64,000 nucleotides of DNA from the NCBI GenBank assembly GCA_018366195.1, contig JAGZIN010000001.1, positions 124,001 to 188,000 of the forward strand. The letters run 5' to 3'. The position numbers and the translations under genes were made by a program. Within the stretch, counting starts at the first letter, position 1. Every line of letters starts with the position of its first letter. The DNA comes from Butyricicoccus pullicaecorum. Its GTDB lineage: Bacteria > Bacillota > Clostridia > Oscillospirales > Butyricicoccaceae. Below, one piece after another: positions 43,831 to 52,360 of this stretch. The notes beneath the pieces were generated by a model that saw nothing but the letters and a program-made list of their open reading frames with translations, made no database searches and was not told where the DNA came from.

Positions 43831-45372
43831 ATGAAAAAGGTTATGAAATCTGTGATGGCAGGCTCTTTTGCGGCTGCCATGCTCGCATCTGGTGCCTCGG
43901 CTGCCGATTTTACAAGCAGTGCTGATGTGCTCAAGGCGCTGGGGTTGTTTCAAGGCTCCGAAGCAGGCTATGAGCTTGACCGTGCACCGGACCGTGCAGA
44001 GGCTGCTACCATGCTCGTGCGCCTGCTGGGGAAGGAGGCTGAGGCAAAGTCCTATTATGAGGCGAATGCTGCAAAATTCCCCTTTACAGATATGGAGGGC
44101 GGATATGCCTGGGCAAAACCTTATGTGGCATGGCTCCAGAGTCAGGGTCTGACCTCTGGCGCGTCAGCGACCACATTTGAGCCGGGCAGTAAGTGCACAG
44201 CGCAGCAGTATACGACCTTTTTGATGCGTGCTCTGGGATACTCCGATGCAAAGGGCGGCGACTTTACTTATGACAATGCAATTGATTTTGCGACGGAAAA
44301 GAATGTTGTGGACACATTCAATTTAGATGAGGATAATTTCCTGCGTGATGAAGTGGTTGCCATGAGCTATACTGCGCTGTCTGCTGCACCGAAGAGCGGC
44401 GAAACAGACCTCCTCACCAAGCTGGTTGCAGATAAGGCGGTTCCCGAGGATAAGGCTGCACCTGTACAAAAGACCTTTGCTGCGCTGCGCAGCTTCAATA
44501 AAGCGTATGAAGCGGTTGCTGCTACCACATCGGTAGATGGTGCTGCGAACTTTACCATGAATCTCAAGGTGGCAGAGGAGTCCGTAGATGTTGCTGGTAA
44601 ATTTACAGTACAGGTAAAGGCAGATCCGGCAAAGATTCAGGAAATGCAGATGTCTATGAAAGGCAGCCTGACCATGAACGTTCCGACAGAAGATGGCAAG
44701 ACGCAAAAGATGGAACTGCCGATGGAAATGTATGTCAAGGACGGCGTTTCTTACACAAAGTTCATGGACCAGAAGGTAAAGCAGGATATGCAGCTCGATA
44801 CGATGCTTCAGGGAATCGACCTGCAAAGTCTGGCTGGTATGAAGCGTGTGCCGCTGTGCATGGTAGACAGCATCTCTCAGGAAGGGAATACCTATAAGAT
44901 GAGCTACAATGCAGATGTATTCAATGGTATGTTTGCAGAAATCTTCAGCCAAGTGACCGGTCAAATCGAGATTACCGAGGAAATGAAGAAGCAGGGCATT
45001 ACAGAGGATATGCTTAAGATGAGCATGGATTTGAGCAAGGCTGACATTGAGATGAATTTCAAGGAAGGCGGACTGTATAGCCAGAAGGCTGACATGGCAA
45101 TGAGCATGGAGGTCATGGGGCAGAAAATTGATGCTTCTATTGTAATGGACGTTGCTGCTACAAAGGCTGGGGACGCAGTTGAGGTCAGCTATCCAAGTGA
45201 TTTGGACAGCTATAAAACCCTAGAGGAGCTGGGTACCGAAACGGAAAAACCGGCGGATACCGAGAAAAAGGACGATGCGGCAGCAGATAAGAAAGAGGAA
45301 GCAGAGAACAACAAGAAGGACGATGCTGCCTCTGACAAGAAAGATAACGCTGCATCGGATAAGGCAGAATAA
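43831..45372 (+). CDS. Exported SLH-like protein, paralogue 2, with methionine-rich binding domain and charged tail
   Basis: The 513-residue protein has a signal peptide (about 1-24, GASAADF) and SLH-like repeats to about 205: SADVLKALGLFQGSEAGYEL, RAEAATMLVRLLGKEAEAK, CTAQQYTTFLMRALGYSD and LRDEVVAMSYTALS. Residues 215-455 form a beta-rich, unusually methionine-rich domain (KIQEMQMSMKGSLTMNV, MEMYVKDG), similar in style to LolA/DUF6612-type lipid-binding domains; this similarity is a guess. The last 45 residues are Lys/Asp/Ala repeats (KKDDAA units), likely disordered or wall-spanning. It is the best-conserved member of the local family. Confidence 0.8.
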   Translation: MKKVMKSVMAGSFAAAMLASGASAADFTSSADVLKALGLFQGSEAGYELDRAPDRAEAATMLVRLLGKEAEAKSYYEANAAKFPFTDMEGGYAWAKPYVAWLQSQGLTSGASATTFEPGSKCTAQQYTTFLMRALGYSDAKGGDFTYDNAIDFATEKNVVDTFNLDEDNFLRDEVVAMSYTALSAAPKSGETDLLTKLVADKAVPEDKAAPVQKTFAALRSFNKAYEAVAATTSVDGAANFTMNLKVAEESVDVAGKFTVQVKADPAKIQEMQMSMKGSLTMNVPTEDGKTQKMELPMEMYVKDGVSYTKFMDQKVKQDMQLDTMLQGIDLQSLAGMKRVPLCMVDSISQEGNTYKMSYNADVFNGMFAEIFSQVTGQIEITEEMKKQGITEDMLKMSMDLSKADIEMNFKEGGLYSQKADMAMSMEVMGQKIDASIVMDVAATKAGDAVEVSYPSDLDSYKTLEELGTETEKPADTEKKDDAAADKKEEAENNKKDDAASDKKDNAASDKAE

Positions 45373-45424
45373 AACGAAGCAGCGCATATTTCAAAGAGAT
45401 TCAGCAGACAGTTGGATAAATTTG

Positions 45425-45458
45425 AGACAGGTACATGAATATCATGTACCTGTCTTTT
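45425..45458 (+). terminator. Terminator after SLH paralogue 2
   Basis: 14-bp perfect stem (45425-45438 with 45442-45455), 3-base loop, TTTT following. Confidence 0.88.
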
Positions 45459-45546
45459 GCTTTATGTTACAATGAAGTTAGATGTCATGTGCTGTTTTTT
45501 TAGATTGCTGGTATGAGAGAGGGATAGACCAAAAAGGAGGAATTCG

Positions 45547-46461
45547 ATGAAACACAGATATTGCGTGGGAATACTGGCGGGACTCTGCCTGCTGAGCGGG
45601 TGCGGTATACTGCCCTCAGTATGGTATCGTTTGGAAGCAGCTGAACCGAAGAGATACCAGCCGAAACCGGTATATGATGTGGCTGAGGATAGCCCCACAA
45701 AGCTGGAGGATATCATACTGTATGAAATCGCCCATAACAGAACGGAGGAGTTGATGGCTCGTTTTGCCCCAAGTACCGTGGAGGAATTGGGGGAGGACAA
45801 TTTGCGGGCACAAATTGAGCAGATGAATGAAATTTTACATGGGACGATTCAGCGGCATACCGTGGAAACAACCGGATTTTCCTCCTACCGCGGCAAAGGG
45901 GGAAAACGCTCCACCGGCTATCTCATGACCTTGTATACAGATAAGGAGATTTTTCTACTTTTTTATCGCAACTGTACGGAAGATACCAGTGCACCTGACC
46001 GTAAAAATAATGTACAGAGCATTGGGCTGACAAGTCTGTGTTTGATTCCGGCATCTTTATGGTATGACCATGAAAATACCCCAGAGGACGCGAGAGAGGG
46101 GGTTCGGATATATGAACCGGAGCAATATGCAAGGGATATTTCGAATCCGAATAAGACGTACACCATGTACAGCATAGAATATTTACAGGTGACATCGACA
46201 GCATACAGCTTCGAACCGAAAATCTGTTATACACTGATGGACCTTTTGAGCACGCAATGTGGATTTGAAGGGGATATCACTTATGCAGAGTCCAATACGA
46301 TTGAATCGTCTTTGTATGGAAGTGAATTCACGCAATTGGTTCAAGATGAAAATGGGACGAAATTTTATATCAAAACAGAATACTTAGAGGAGGGAGACAA
46401 GCAAATTACCTGTATCGCAGATGCGCAGCAGAATATCATTTATCAAAATCCCCAAAAATAA
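45547..46461 (+). CDS. Lipoprotein of unknown function (DUF5104-like)
   Basis: The 304-residue protein has a lipoprotein signal peptide with lipobox LLSGC (Cys about residue 19). The mature part begins with a linker and then EDIILYEIAHNRTEELMARFAPSTVEEL, resembling DUF5104-type lipoproteins, followed by a beta-rich section with TGYLMTLYTDKEIFLLFYR. A large C-terminal region of about 120 residues (IYEPEQYARDIS onward) has no family I recognise. AAGGAGG precedes the ATG. Confidence 0.7.
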   Translation: MKHRYCVGILAGLCLLSGCGILPSVWYRLEAAEPKRYQPKPVYDVAEDSPTKLEDIILYEIAHNRTEELMARFAPSTVEELGEDNLRAQIEQMNEILHGTIQRHTVETTGFSSYRGKGGKRSTGYLMTLYTDKEIFLLFYRNCTEDTSAPDRKNNVQSIGLTSLCLIPASLWYDHENTPEDAREGVRIYEPEQYARDISNPNKTYTMYSIEYLQVTSTAYSFEPKICYTLMDLLSTQCGFEGDITYAESNTIESSLYGSEFTQLVQDENGTKFYIKTEYLEEGDKQITCIADAQQNIIYQNPQK

Positions 46462-46463
46462 CG

Positions 46464-46502
46464 AGGACTTGCAATCTTTTGGATAGACCGCAAGTCCTTT
46501 GA
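46464..46502. terminator. Terminator between lipoprotein gene and ldh
   Basis: 9-bp stem (46464-46472 with 46490-46498), 17-base loop, short T run; lies between converging genes. Confidence 0.65.
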
Positions 46503-46513
46503 TGGCAGTTCTA

Positions 46514-47455
46514 TTATCGGTTTATTGAATCCAAAAGGGAACGGAGTTTTCCAGCAGAGGATTCCAGCTGCTTTTTCTCCTCGTAGTTCAACGGTAAATC
46601 GAGTACGGCTTCTACACCGTTTTGGCCCAGAACAGTAGGCAGACCCAGACAAATTTCGCGCACACCGTATCGGTTTTGAATCACCGAGGAAACCGGGAGT
46701 ACAGAGCGTTCATTGCGCACAATGGCACGGGCAATGCGAAGAATTGCCATACCAATTCCATAATACGTTGCGCCCTTGCTGTCAATGATGTGATATGCAG
46801 AATCTCTGACATTTCGATAGATATCGTCCAGCACCTTCTGTGAAAATTCCTTTCCGGTAATGCGGCAGTAATCGGGGAGATCCATGCCTGAAATATTGGC
46901 AGAAGACCACACAGCAAGCTCGCTGTCACCGTGTTCACCGATGATGAATGCGTGTACATTGCGGCTGTCTACCTGCAAATGCTGTCCGACGAGATATTTG
47001 AGTCGGGCTGTGTCTAAAACAGTGCCGGTTCCAATGACACGGCTTGCAGGCAGACCGGAAATCTTTTGTGCAAGATAGGTCAGCAAATCTACGGGATTGG
47101 ATACAATGAGCAGGATACAGTCTGGGGCAACCGGTAAAACAGAGCTTAAAATACTTTGCAGGATTGCCTCGTTGCGGTGCAGCAAGTCAATGCGAGTTTC
47201 ATTGGGCTTCTGGTTTGCACCTGCGGCGAGTATGATGAGACCACAATCCTTGAGGTCTTGATAATCACCAGCATGTACAGAACAGGGCTGTGCAAAGGAA
47301 ACCCCATGGCTGATATCAGCGGCCTCTCCCTCTGCCTTGGCGCGGTTGACGTCGAGCAGCACAAGCTCGGAAAATAGTCCACTGGTTGCGAGTGTGTAAG
47401 CAGCTGTTGCACCGACAAAGCCCGTTCCGATGACAGCACATTTTTGTAAATTCAT
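46514..47455 (-). CDS. ldh: L-lactate dehydrogenase
   Basis: The 313-residue enzyme reduces pyruvate to L-lactate with NADH. The Rossmann motif GTGFVGATAAY, the substrate-binding and catalytic residues in NETRIDLLHRN, SNPVDLLTY, TGTVLDTARLKYLV and IIGEHGDSELAVWS (catalytic His) are intact. The start at 47455 (MNLQKCAV) has AGGAGG nine bases upstream; an ATG two codons earlier touches the ribosome site. It is a single-gene unit facing away from SLH paralogue 3. LDH rather than malate dehydrogenase is favoured by the pattern GANQKPNETR. Confidence 0.93.
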   Translation of the reverse strand: MNLQKCAVIGTGFVGATAAYTLATSGLFSELVLLDVNRAKAEGEAADISHGVSFAQPCSVHAGDYQDLKDCGLIILAAGANQKPNETRIDLLHRNEAILQSILSSVLPVAPDCILLIVSNPVDLLTYLAQKISGLPASRVIGTGTVLDTARLKYLVGQHLQVDSRNVHAFIIGEHGDSELAVWSSANISGMDLPDYCRITGKEFSQKVLDDIYRNVRDSAYHIIDSKGATYYGIGMAILRIARAIVRNERSVLPVSSVIQNRYGVREICLGLPTVLGQNGVEAVLDLPLNYEEKKQLESSAGKLRSLLDSINR

Positions 47456-47526
47456 AATCATGCTCCTCCTGTCTTCCTTTTAGTGTGTGGGATTTCTATG
47501 AAACCCATACATGGAAAAAATTTATT

Positions 47527-47555
47527 TTGTCAGGATATCATAAGTGTGATACAAT
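47527..47555 (+). promoter_or_regulatory. Promoter of SLH paralogue 3
   Basis: TTGTCA (47527-47532), 17-base spacer ending TGA, TACAAT (47550-47555). The start codon is 170 bases downstream, leaving a long leader. Confidence 0.7.
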
Positions 47556-47586
47556 AGCAAACGGATTGAACCGTAGAAAAGAGTTG

Positions 47587-47602
47587 GTTAGTTAAAACTA
47601 AC
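47587..47602. repeat. Operator-like inverted repeat downstream of the paralogue 3 promoter
   Basis: GTTAGTT-AA-AACTAAC, 7-bp arms and 2-base centre, about 25 bases after the expected transcription start. The shape fits a dimeric repressor site, for example of the MarR type; no regulator gene is adjacent. Confidence 0.5.
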
Positions 47603-47727
47603 TAATGGGAATTATATATAACATTTGATACAAAGTCAATGGGAAGAATGGATAGAATTGAGCCAGAAAAGAAAGCCATTCTATGCCGTTCTGTGAATTT
47701 TGAGTGTGTTCAAGAGGAGCGTGCGAT

Positions 47728-48882
47728 ATGAAAAAATGGATACAGAGAGCCGCAGCCGGATTCCTTACCGCTGTGGTGCTGAGCAGTACCGCTTTGGCTG
47801 CAAATTTTACGCACTGTGCAGATGCCCTGAAAGGAATGGGACTGTTTGCGGGCAGTAAGCATGGCTATGAGCTGGAACGTGTGCCAACCCGTGCAGAGGC
47901 GGCTGTGATGCTGGTTCGTCTGTTGGGACAGGAGGAGCACGCAAAGAGCAAGACCTATTCGAGCCCTTTTCAAGATGTGCCGGCTTGGGCGGCTCCTTAT
48001 GTGGGGTGGCTCTATGAAAACAACCTGACAGTGGGTATGAGCAATACGAAATTTGGCACAACACAGCTTTGCAGTGCCCAGCAATATGCAGCCTTTTTGC
48101 TGCGTACGCTGGGATATGCGGAGGGAGATGGCTATACCTATCAGACAGCTTTGGATTATGCCAAGACATTGGGAGTGATTGATGCCGCCAATTATGACAG
48201 CAAGACATTTTTGCGCGACAACATGGTAGCGATGAGCTATACAGCACTGAGCCGTCCGACCAAGTCTGGAGAGCGTATGCTCTTAGATGATTTGATAACA
48301 CAAGGAAGTGTCAGCCGTGAAAAGGCATCTGTCGTCAAAAAACGCTTGGAACAGTATCAGACCTATATACAAGTGCGGCAAGCGGAACAGGCAAAAGCGC
48401 GTGCGTATACACTGACTGCAACGGTGTATGCACCTTCTGGACAATCTTTGGTCTATACTGGTAAGGCACAGATGGAGGGGGAAGATTTTTCTGCTGAACT
48501 GCGCTATCAAGATGCGCTCATGGTAGGTCTGTATCAGAAAAACGGAGAACGCTATCAGAGTATCAACGGAAAAACAACGAAGCTTTCGAAAAAGAATACC
48601 GATGCGATTCCGGTGAGCGCGATTTTACAACTCTCAGAAAACAATGGAGTCTATGCTTTTTCTCTGGTACCGGAGGTGGTTCATCGAATGGTACAGGGAA
48701 ATTCGCTCAAGCAAATTGATTATAGTATTCACACCAATGGCCATTCCATTGGACGTCAGACCGCACGGATTCAAGTGAATCTGCCTGTAAACGGTAAAAC
48801 AGATACTTATAAGATAGAATTGCGAGCAGAAGCGGCGGCAGTCTCGGGAGAGATAGAAATACCGGACGGCATGAAGCTGTAA
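47728..48882 (+). CDS. Exported SLH-like protein, paralogue 3
   Basis: The 384-residue protein has a signal peptide (about 1-25, ALAANF) and the same SLH-like N-terminal plan as its neighbours: CADALKGMGLFAGSKHGYEL, RAEAAVMLVRLLGQEEHAK, FQDVPAWAAPYVGWLYENN, CSAQQYAAFLLRTLGYAE and LRDNMVAMSYTALSRP. Residues about 215-380 are a beta-rich domain different in sequence from those of paralogues 1 and 2. GAGGAG precedes the ATG at 47728. Expression probably depends on the promoter at 47527 and the inverted repeat at 47587. Confidence 0.8.
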   Translation: MKKWIQRAAAGFLTAVVLSSTALAANFTHCADALKGMGLFAGSKHGYELERVPTRAEAAVMLVRLLGQEEHAKSKTYSSPFQDVPAWAAPYVGWLYENNLTVGMSNTKFGTTQLCSAQQYAAFLLRTLGYAEGDGYTYQTALDYAKTLGVIDAANYDSKTFLRDNMVAMSYTALSRPTKSGERMLLDDLITQGSVSREKASVVKKRLEQYQTYIQVRQAEQAKARAYTLTATVYAPSGQSLVYTGKAQMEGEDFSAELRYQDALMVGLYQKNGERYQSINGKTTKLSKKNTDAIPVSAILQLSENNGVYAFSLVPEVVHRMVQGNSLKQIDYSIHTNGHSIGRQTARIQVNLPVNGKTDTYKIELRAEAAAVSGEIEIPDGMKL

Positions 48883-49035
48883 GGCAGATTCAACGGAAAA
48901 GACGAAAATTGGACTTGCAAAACAGCGGGAATTCGATTAAAATTATTTTTGATAAATTTTCCGAATTGGAGGAACTTTCCCAATTCTGGACCGTCTAACC
49001 TAAGTAAGAAAGTGAAACAGAGGAGGAGAAAACAG

Positions 49036-50505
49036 ATGAAAAAGAAGCAGATTTTGGCAATGGGTATGAGTGCTGCGCTGCTGTGCGCAGGCAGTGCATT
49101 GGCAGCAGATGCAGAAAAGGCACCGACAGCTCCGGTAAAAGTGGAGAGTGAGAAGGCTGCAACCGGTACAGAGGCTGCTGAGGTGCAGATGGGCGTGCGC
49201 ATCGGTGCAATGGTTTCTGTGACATCGGTACAGAAGGAAGCGGACGGCTACAAATCTATGTTGGTCAAGACAGAGAAGGACGAGGAAATTCAACTCAATC
49301 TGGACGAAAAGACTCTGGTTGTCAACAATGAAACAGGTGTTCCATCTGCGATAGATGAAATCAAGGCAGGAGATAAGGTGTTTGTATATTATTCTCCTGC
49401 AATGACACGCAGCCTGCCGCCGCAGTCCGCTTGCGAACTGATTTTGGTGAATGTTGGAGATAAGACACCAGCATCTTTACATGAGGTTGGCACAGTGAAC
49501 CGTGAAGAATATGGAAAAAGTGCCATTACAACGGCTGCGGGCGATATGATTGTTCGTGTAGACGGCAAGACAACAATGACTGCACTAAAGACAAAGAATG
49601 TGGTAACCAATGAAGAGTTGACAGAAGGGACTCGTTTTTTGGCTTGGTATGATGTTGTAGCAATGAGTTATCCGGGTCAGGCATATACAGCAAAGCTGGT
49701 TGTATTGCCAACCATGGCAGCGGAGCAGCCAGACACCGCACCGGAGACAGAAAAAGAGCCAGCGATTGTATTGGAAGCAGGAAAGAATGAAGCTTCTGAC
49801 AAGGAGAAGGCAGAATCTGTTAAGGAAAAGCTGAATCCGGCAGAAAAGGTAGAGGAAACCAAGCCGGAGGAAACCAAGCCGGAGGAAACCAAGCCGGAGG
49901 AGACCAAGCCGGAGGAAACCAAACCGGAGGAGACCAAGCCGGAGGAAACCAAGCCGGAGGAGACCAAACCGGAGGAGACCAAGCCGGAGGAGACCAAGCC
50001 GGAGGAAACTAAACCGGAGGAAACCAAGCCGGAGGAAACCAAACCGGAGGAAACCAAACCGGAGGAGACCAAGCCGGAGGAAACCAAGCCGGAGGAAACC
50101 AAGCCAGAGGAGACCAAGCCGACTGAAGCAACAGAGCTGACTGTTGTTGCAGGAGGAAAGACTTTGGCAACAAAGGCAAGTGTGAAGGACGGCAAGGCTA
50201 TCATTGCAGTTCGTGAGGTTGCAGAAACTCTGGGATTCAAGGTTGATTATGTGCAGAAAGATGGCAAGGAATATGTTACCCTCAAGAATGATACACGCAC
50301 AATGACTCTGGAAATTGGTGTAGATTCCTATGTTTCTGCACCGAGCAAGGAGGACATGGTCGGTATGGCGGCTCCAGTGAATTATGGAGTAGCGCCATAT
50401 ATTGTCGAGGGAAGAACCTATGCTGCTGCCCAGCTCTTTGAAGCAATGATGGGATTTGATGTAGCAGTCAAGGGTGATACGGTTACAATTTCTGCAAAGA
50501 AGTAA
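49036..50505 (+). CDS. Exported protein with EETKP repeat spacer and C-terminal stalk (copper amine oxidase N-like) domain
   Basis: The 489-residue protein has a signal peptide (about 1-24). Residues about 50-240 are a beta-rich N-terminal domain ([20 protein letters not shown] to [10 protein letters not shown]) of unknown family. Residues 273-362 are 18 perfect copies of the pentapeptide EETKP, a rigid Pro-rich wall-spanning spacer. Residues about 370-489 are a stalk domain ([18 protein letters not shown] and [20 protein letters not shown]). AGGAGG lies before the ATG at 49036. It is the last gene of the surface-protein cluster; the role is unknown. Confidence 0.83.
   Translation: MKKKQILAMGMSAALLCAGSALAADAEKAPTAPVKVESEKAATGTEAAEVQMGVRIGAMVSVTSVQKEADGYKSMLVKTEKDEEIQLNLDEKTLVVNNETGVPSAIDEIKAGDKVFVYYSPAMTRSLPPQSACELILVNVGDKTPASLHEVGTVNREEYGKSAITTAAGDMIVRVDGKTTMTALKTKNVVTNEELTEGTRFLAWYDVVAMSYPGQAYTAKLVVLPTMAAEQPDTAPETEKEPAIVLEAGKNEASDKEKAESVKEKLNPAEKVEETKPEETKPEETKPEETKPEETKPEETKPEETKPEETKPEETKPEETKPEETKPEETKPEETKPEETKPEETKPEETKPEETKPEETKPTEATELTVVAGGKTLATKASVKDGKAIIAVREVAETLGFKVDYVQKDGKEYVTLKNDTRTMTLEIGVDSYVSAPSKEDMVGMAAPVNYGVAPYIVEGRTYAAAQLFEAMMGFDVAVKGDTVTISAKK
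49852..50121 (+). repeat. 18 tandem 15-bp repeats coding EETKP
   Basis: The unit is GAG-GAR-ACY-AAR-CCR. All 18 copies code the same five residues, but synonymous changes are scattered (GAA/GAG, AAA/AAG, one ACT, one CCA). This shows selection on the peptide and makes the tract prone to copy-number change. Confidence 0.97.
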
Positions 50506-50515
50506 TGAAATCGTG

Positions 50516-50545
50516 AAACGGGAATCCAAAGGATTCCCGTTTTTC
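50516..50545. terminator. Bidirectional terminator
   Basis: 12-bp perfect stem (50516-50527 with 50531-50542), 3-base loop, TTTTTC on the plus side; between the stalk protein gene and the converging HAD gene. Confidence 0.88.
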
Positions 50546-50546
50546 T

Positions 50547-51215
50547 TTAGTGTATGTTATTTTGAAGCTGAGCAATCACCCGTGGCAAGTCACGGACTTG
50601 AGGTGCGATGGCATCAGCCTGTGCTTTTTCAAACTCCTCTTGAGTGCCGAAGCCATAGAGCACACCAATGGCACGGATACCATATTGATGTGCGCCCAAA
50701 ATGTCGTGATTGCGGTCACCAATCATAAGGATTTCACAGGGATTGGGGTTCCCAATTCGGCGCAGGGTATTGGCAATCACTTGCCCCTTTGTGGAAATTG
50801 TGCCATCCATAGAAGCACCGGAAATGACAGTGAAATACTGAGACAGTTCAAAGTGGTCTAAAATCTGTACAGCAAATTTTTCGGGCTTTGAGGTCGCGAC
50901 ACAGAGCGTGAAGCCCTGCTGTTTGAGCGTTGCTAAGACTTCTGGAATATCAGGATAGACTTTATTTTGGAATAATCCAGTATCCTGATAGTGGTCACGA
51001 TAAGCATCTTTGCAGCGTTCGGCTGTTTGACGGTCGAGATGATGGTTTTCTATGAAGCCGTCTACGAGCGGGGGACCAATATAACAGGTCAGGGTGCTCA
51101 GGTCGGTGATTTCCATGCCGCATACCGTGCGGAGTGCATGGGCAACCGATTTGGTAATGCCTTCTTGGGAATCGGTGAGCGTGCCGTCGAGGTCGAAGAA
51201 TAGCGTTGTAATCAT
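50547..51215 (-). CDS. HAD-superfamily phosphatase, phosphoglycolate phosphatase-like
   Basis: The 222-residue protein has all four HAD motifs: FFDLDGTLTDS (nucleophile Asp), VATSKPEKF, the lysine in STKGQVI, and LMIGDRNHDILGA. The helical cap between motifs 1 and 2 is typical of the Gph/PgmB group. The substrate may be phosphoglycolate, pyrophosphate or another small phosphate ester. Its ATG overlaps the dapF stop as ATGA, so it is translationally coupled to dapF. Confidence 0.88.
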   Translation of the reverse strand: MITTLFFDLDGTLTDSQEGITKSVAHALRTVCGMEITDLSTLTCYIGPPLVDGFIENHHLDRQTAERCKDAYRDHYQDTGLFQNKVYPDIPEVLATLKQQGFTLCVATSKPEKFAVQILDHFELSQYFTVISGASMDGTISTKGQVIANTLRRIGNPNPCEILMIGDRNHDILGAHQYGIRAIGVLYGFGTQEEFEKAQADAIAPQVRDLPRVIAQLQNNIH

Positions 51216-52051
51216 ACTTCCACCGTACCCTCGCACACAGTAACTGCCGGACCGGTCATCCAAACCGTTTCATCGGTATAACGAATCGTCAAATCTCCAC
51301 CACGCAGATGCACCAGAATATCCTCGTTTTTGGGGCAATGTCCGTTGAGAACAGCAGCCACAGCCGCTGCACAGGTTCCGGTACCGCATGCCCATGTTTC
51401 CCCGCTTCCGCGCTCCCAGACACGCATTTTAAGCTCATGTGTACCCAGAATATTGATGAATTCGGTGTTCACCCGCTCGGGAAAGGCGGAATGATGCTCG
51501 AAAGCGGGACCAATCTCGGAAAGCTCCAGCGTATCGACATCTGCCTCTTGGAACAGGACACAGTGCGGATTGCCCATTCCGACTGCGGTTACAGCATAGG
51601 TTACCCCGTTGACGGTGAGAGGAGCGCCTGCCTGCTCCGGCAGAGTACAGGGAATTTCAGACGGGGTCAGAATGGCAGCGCCCATGTCTACACGAACCTG
51701 TTGTATGGTTCCGTTTTCTGGATACAAAGTGAGGCGCTTGATGCCGGAAAGCGTTTCAATGGTGATTTCGGTTCGGCCGTTTATCATACCATAATCATAA
51801 AGGTATTTTCCGACACAGCGGATTCCGTTGCCGCACATTTTTCCTTCGCTGCCATCTGCATTGAACATACGCATTTTTGCATCTGCGACTTCGGAGGGGC
51901 AAATTAAAATGATTCCATCACTGCCTACCCCGAAATGGATATCCGATAAACGGCGTGCCAATGCGTTGGGTTCTGAAATGGTTTGTTCAAAACAATTAAA
52001 ATACAGGTAACTGTTTCCGCAGCCCTGCATTTTCGTAAAAGAAAGCTTCAT
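51212..52051 (-). CDS. dapF: Diaminopimelate epimerase
   Basis: A cofactor-free epimerase turning LL- into meso-diaminopimelate for peptidoglycan and lysine. The 279-residue protein has both active-site cysteines, in GKMCGNGIRCVG and WACGTGTCAAAVA, together with TKMQGCGNSYLYF at the start (QGCGN in place of the usual GxGND), FNADGSEG, and GNPHCVLF. A clean AGGAG lies before the ATG. It precedes the HAD gene; lysA, which uses its product, is far away at 6642-7910. Confidence 0.94.
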   Translation of the reverse strand: MKLSFTKMQGCGNSYLYFNCFEQTISEPNALARRLSDIHFGVGSDGIILICPSEVADAKMRMFNADGSEGKMCGNGIRCVGKYLYDYGMINGRTEITIETLSGIKRLTLYPENGTIQQVRVDMGAAILTPSEIPCTLPEQAGAPLTVNGVTYAVTAVGMGNPHCVLFQEADVDTLELSEIGPAFEHHSAFPERVNTEFINILGTHELKMRVWERGSGETWACGTGTCAAAVAAVLNGHCPKNEDILVHLRGGDLTIRYTDETVWMTGPAVTVCEGTVEV

Positions 52052-52360
52052 AATTCAATCTCCTGATTTTACATTTTATTTCATGATAAACGGTTTTACA
52101 CAGCGCGTCAAGCAGCTTTTTTCAGGAAAGAGAAAAGAAAAAATGATTATTTTTGCAAATTGCATAGAAAACAGGGGAAAACAGAGGGAAACCTTGTTCA
52201 TTGCTGAAAACTGAGAGAAACCCGTATTTCTTTGCTAGACAAAGTGAAACATTGCGCATATAATGAATTTTATAATGACTTTTGCGTGGAAAATAATGGT
52301 TGATGGCAGCACGCACAGAGTCTGTCAAAATTTGTGTGGATTGAAAATAGGAGGCAGACC
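52052..52360. other. 309-base divergent spacer dapF / glnN
   Basis: Contains the glnN promoter at 52236-52264 and a 97-base leader before glnN. No riboswitch was recognised and no gene is supported. Confidence 0.5.
52236..52264 (+). promoter_or_regulatory. Sigma-A promoter of glnN
   Basis: TAGACA (52236-52241, 5 of 6), 17-base spacer, perfect TATAAT (52259-52264). Confidence 0.78.

Noticed and set aside
49852..50121. Possible CRISPR array
   Set aside because: The repeats are contiguous coding units of 15 bp without spacers.
49585..50529. Long minus-strand open frames across the EETKP tract, coding (SGLVS)n or similar
   Set aside because: They are the mirror of a 15-bp repeat without stop codons; there is no ribosome site and the plus strand has a convincing exported protein.
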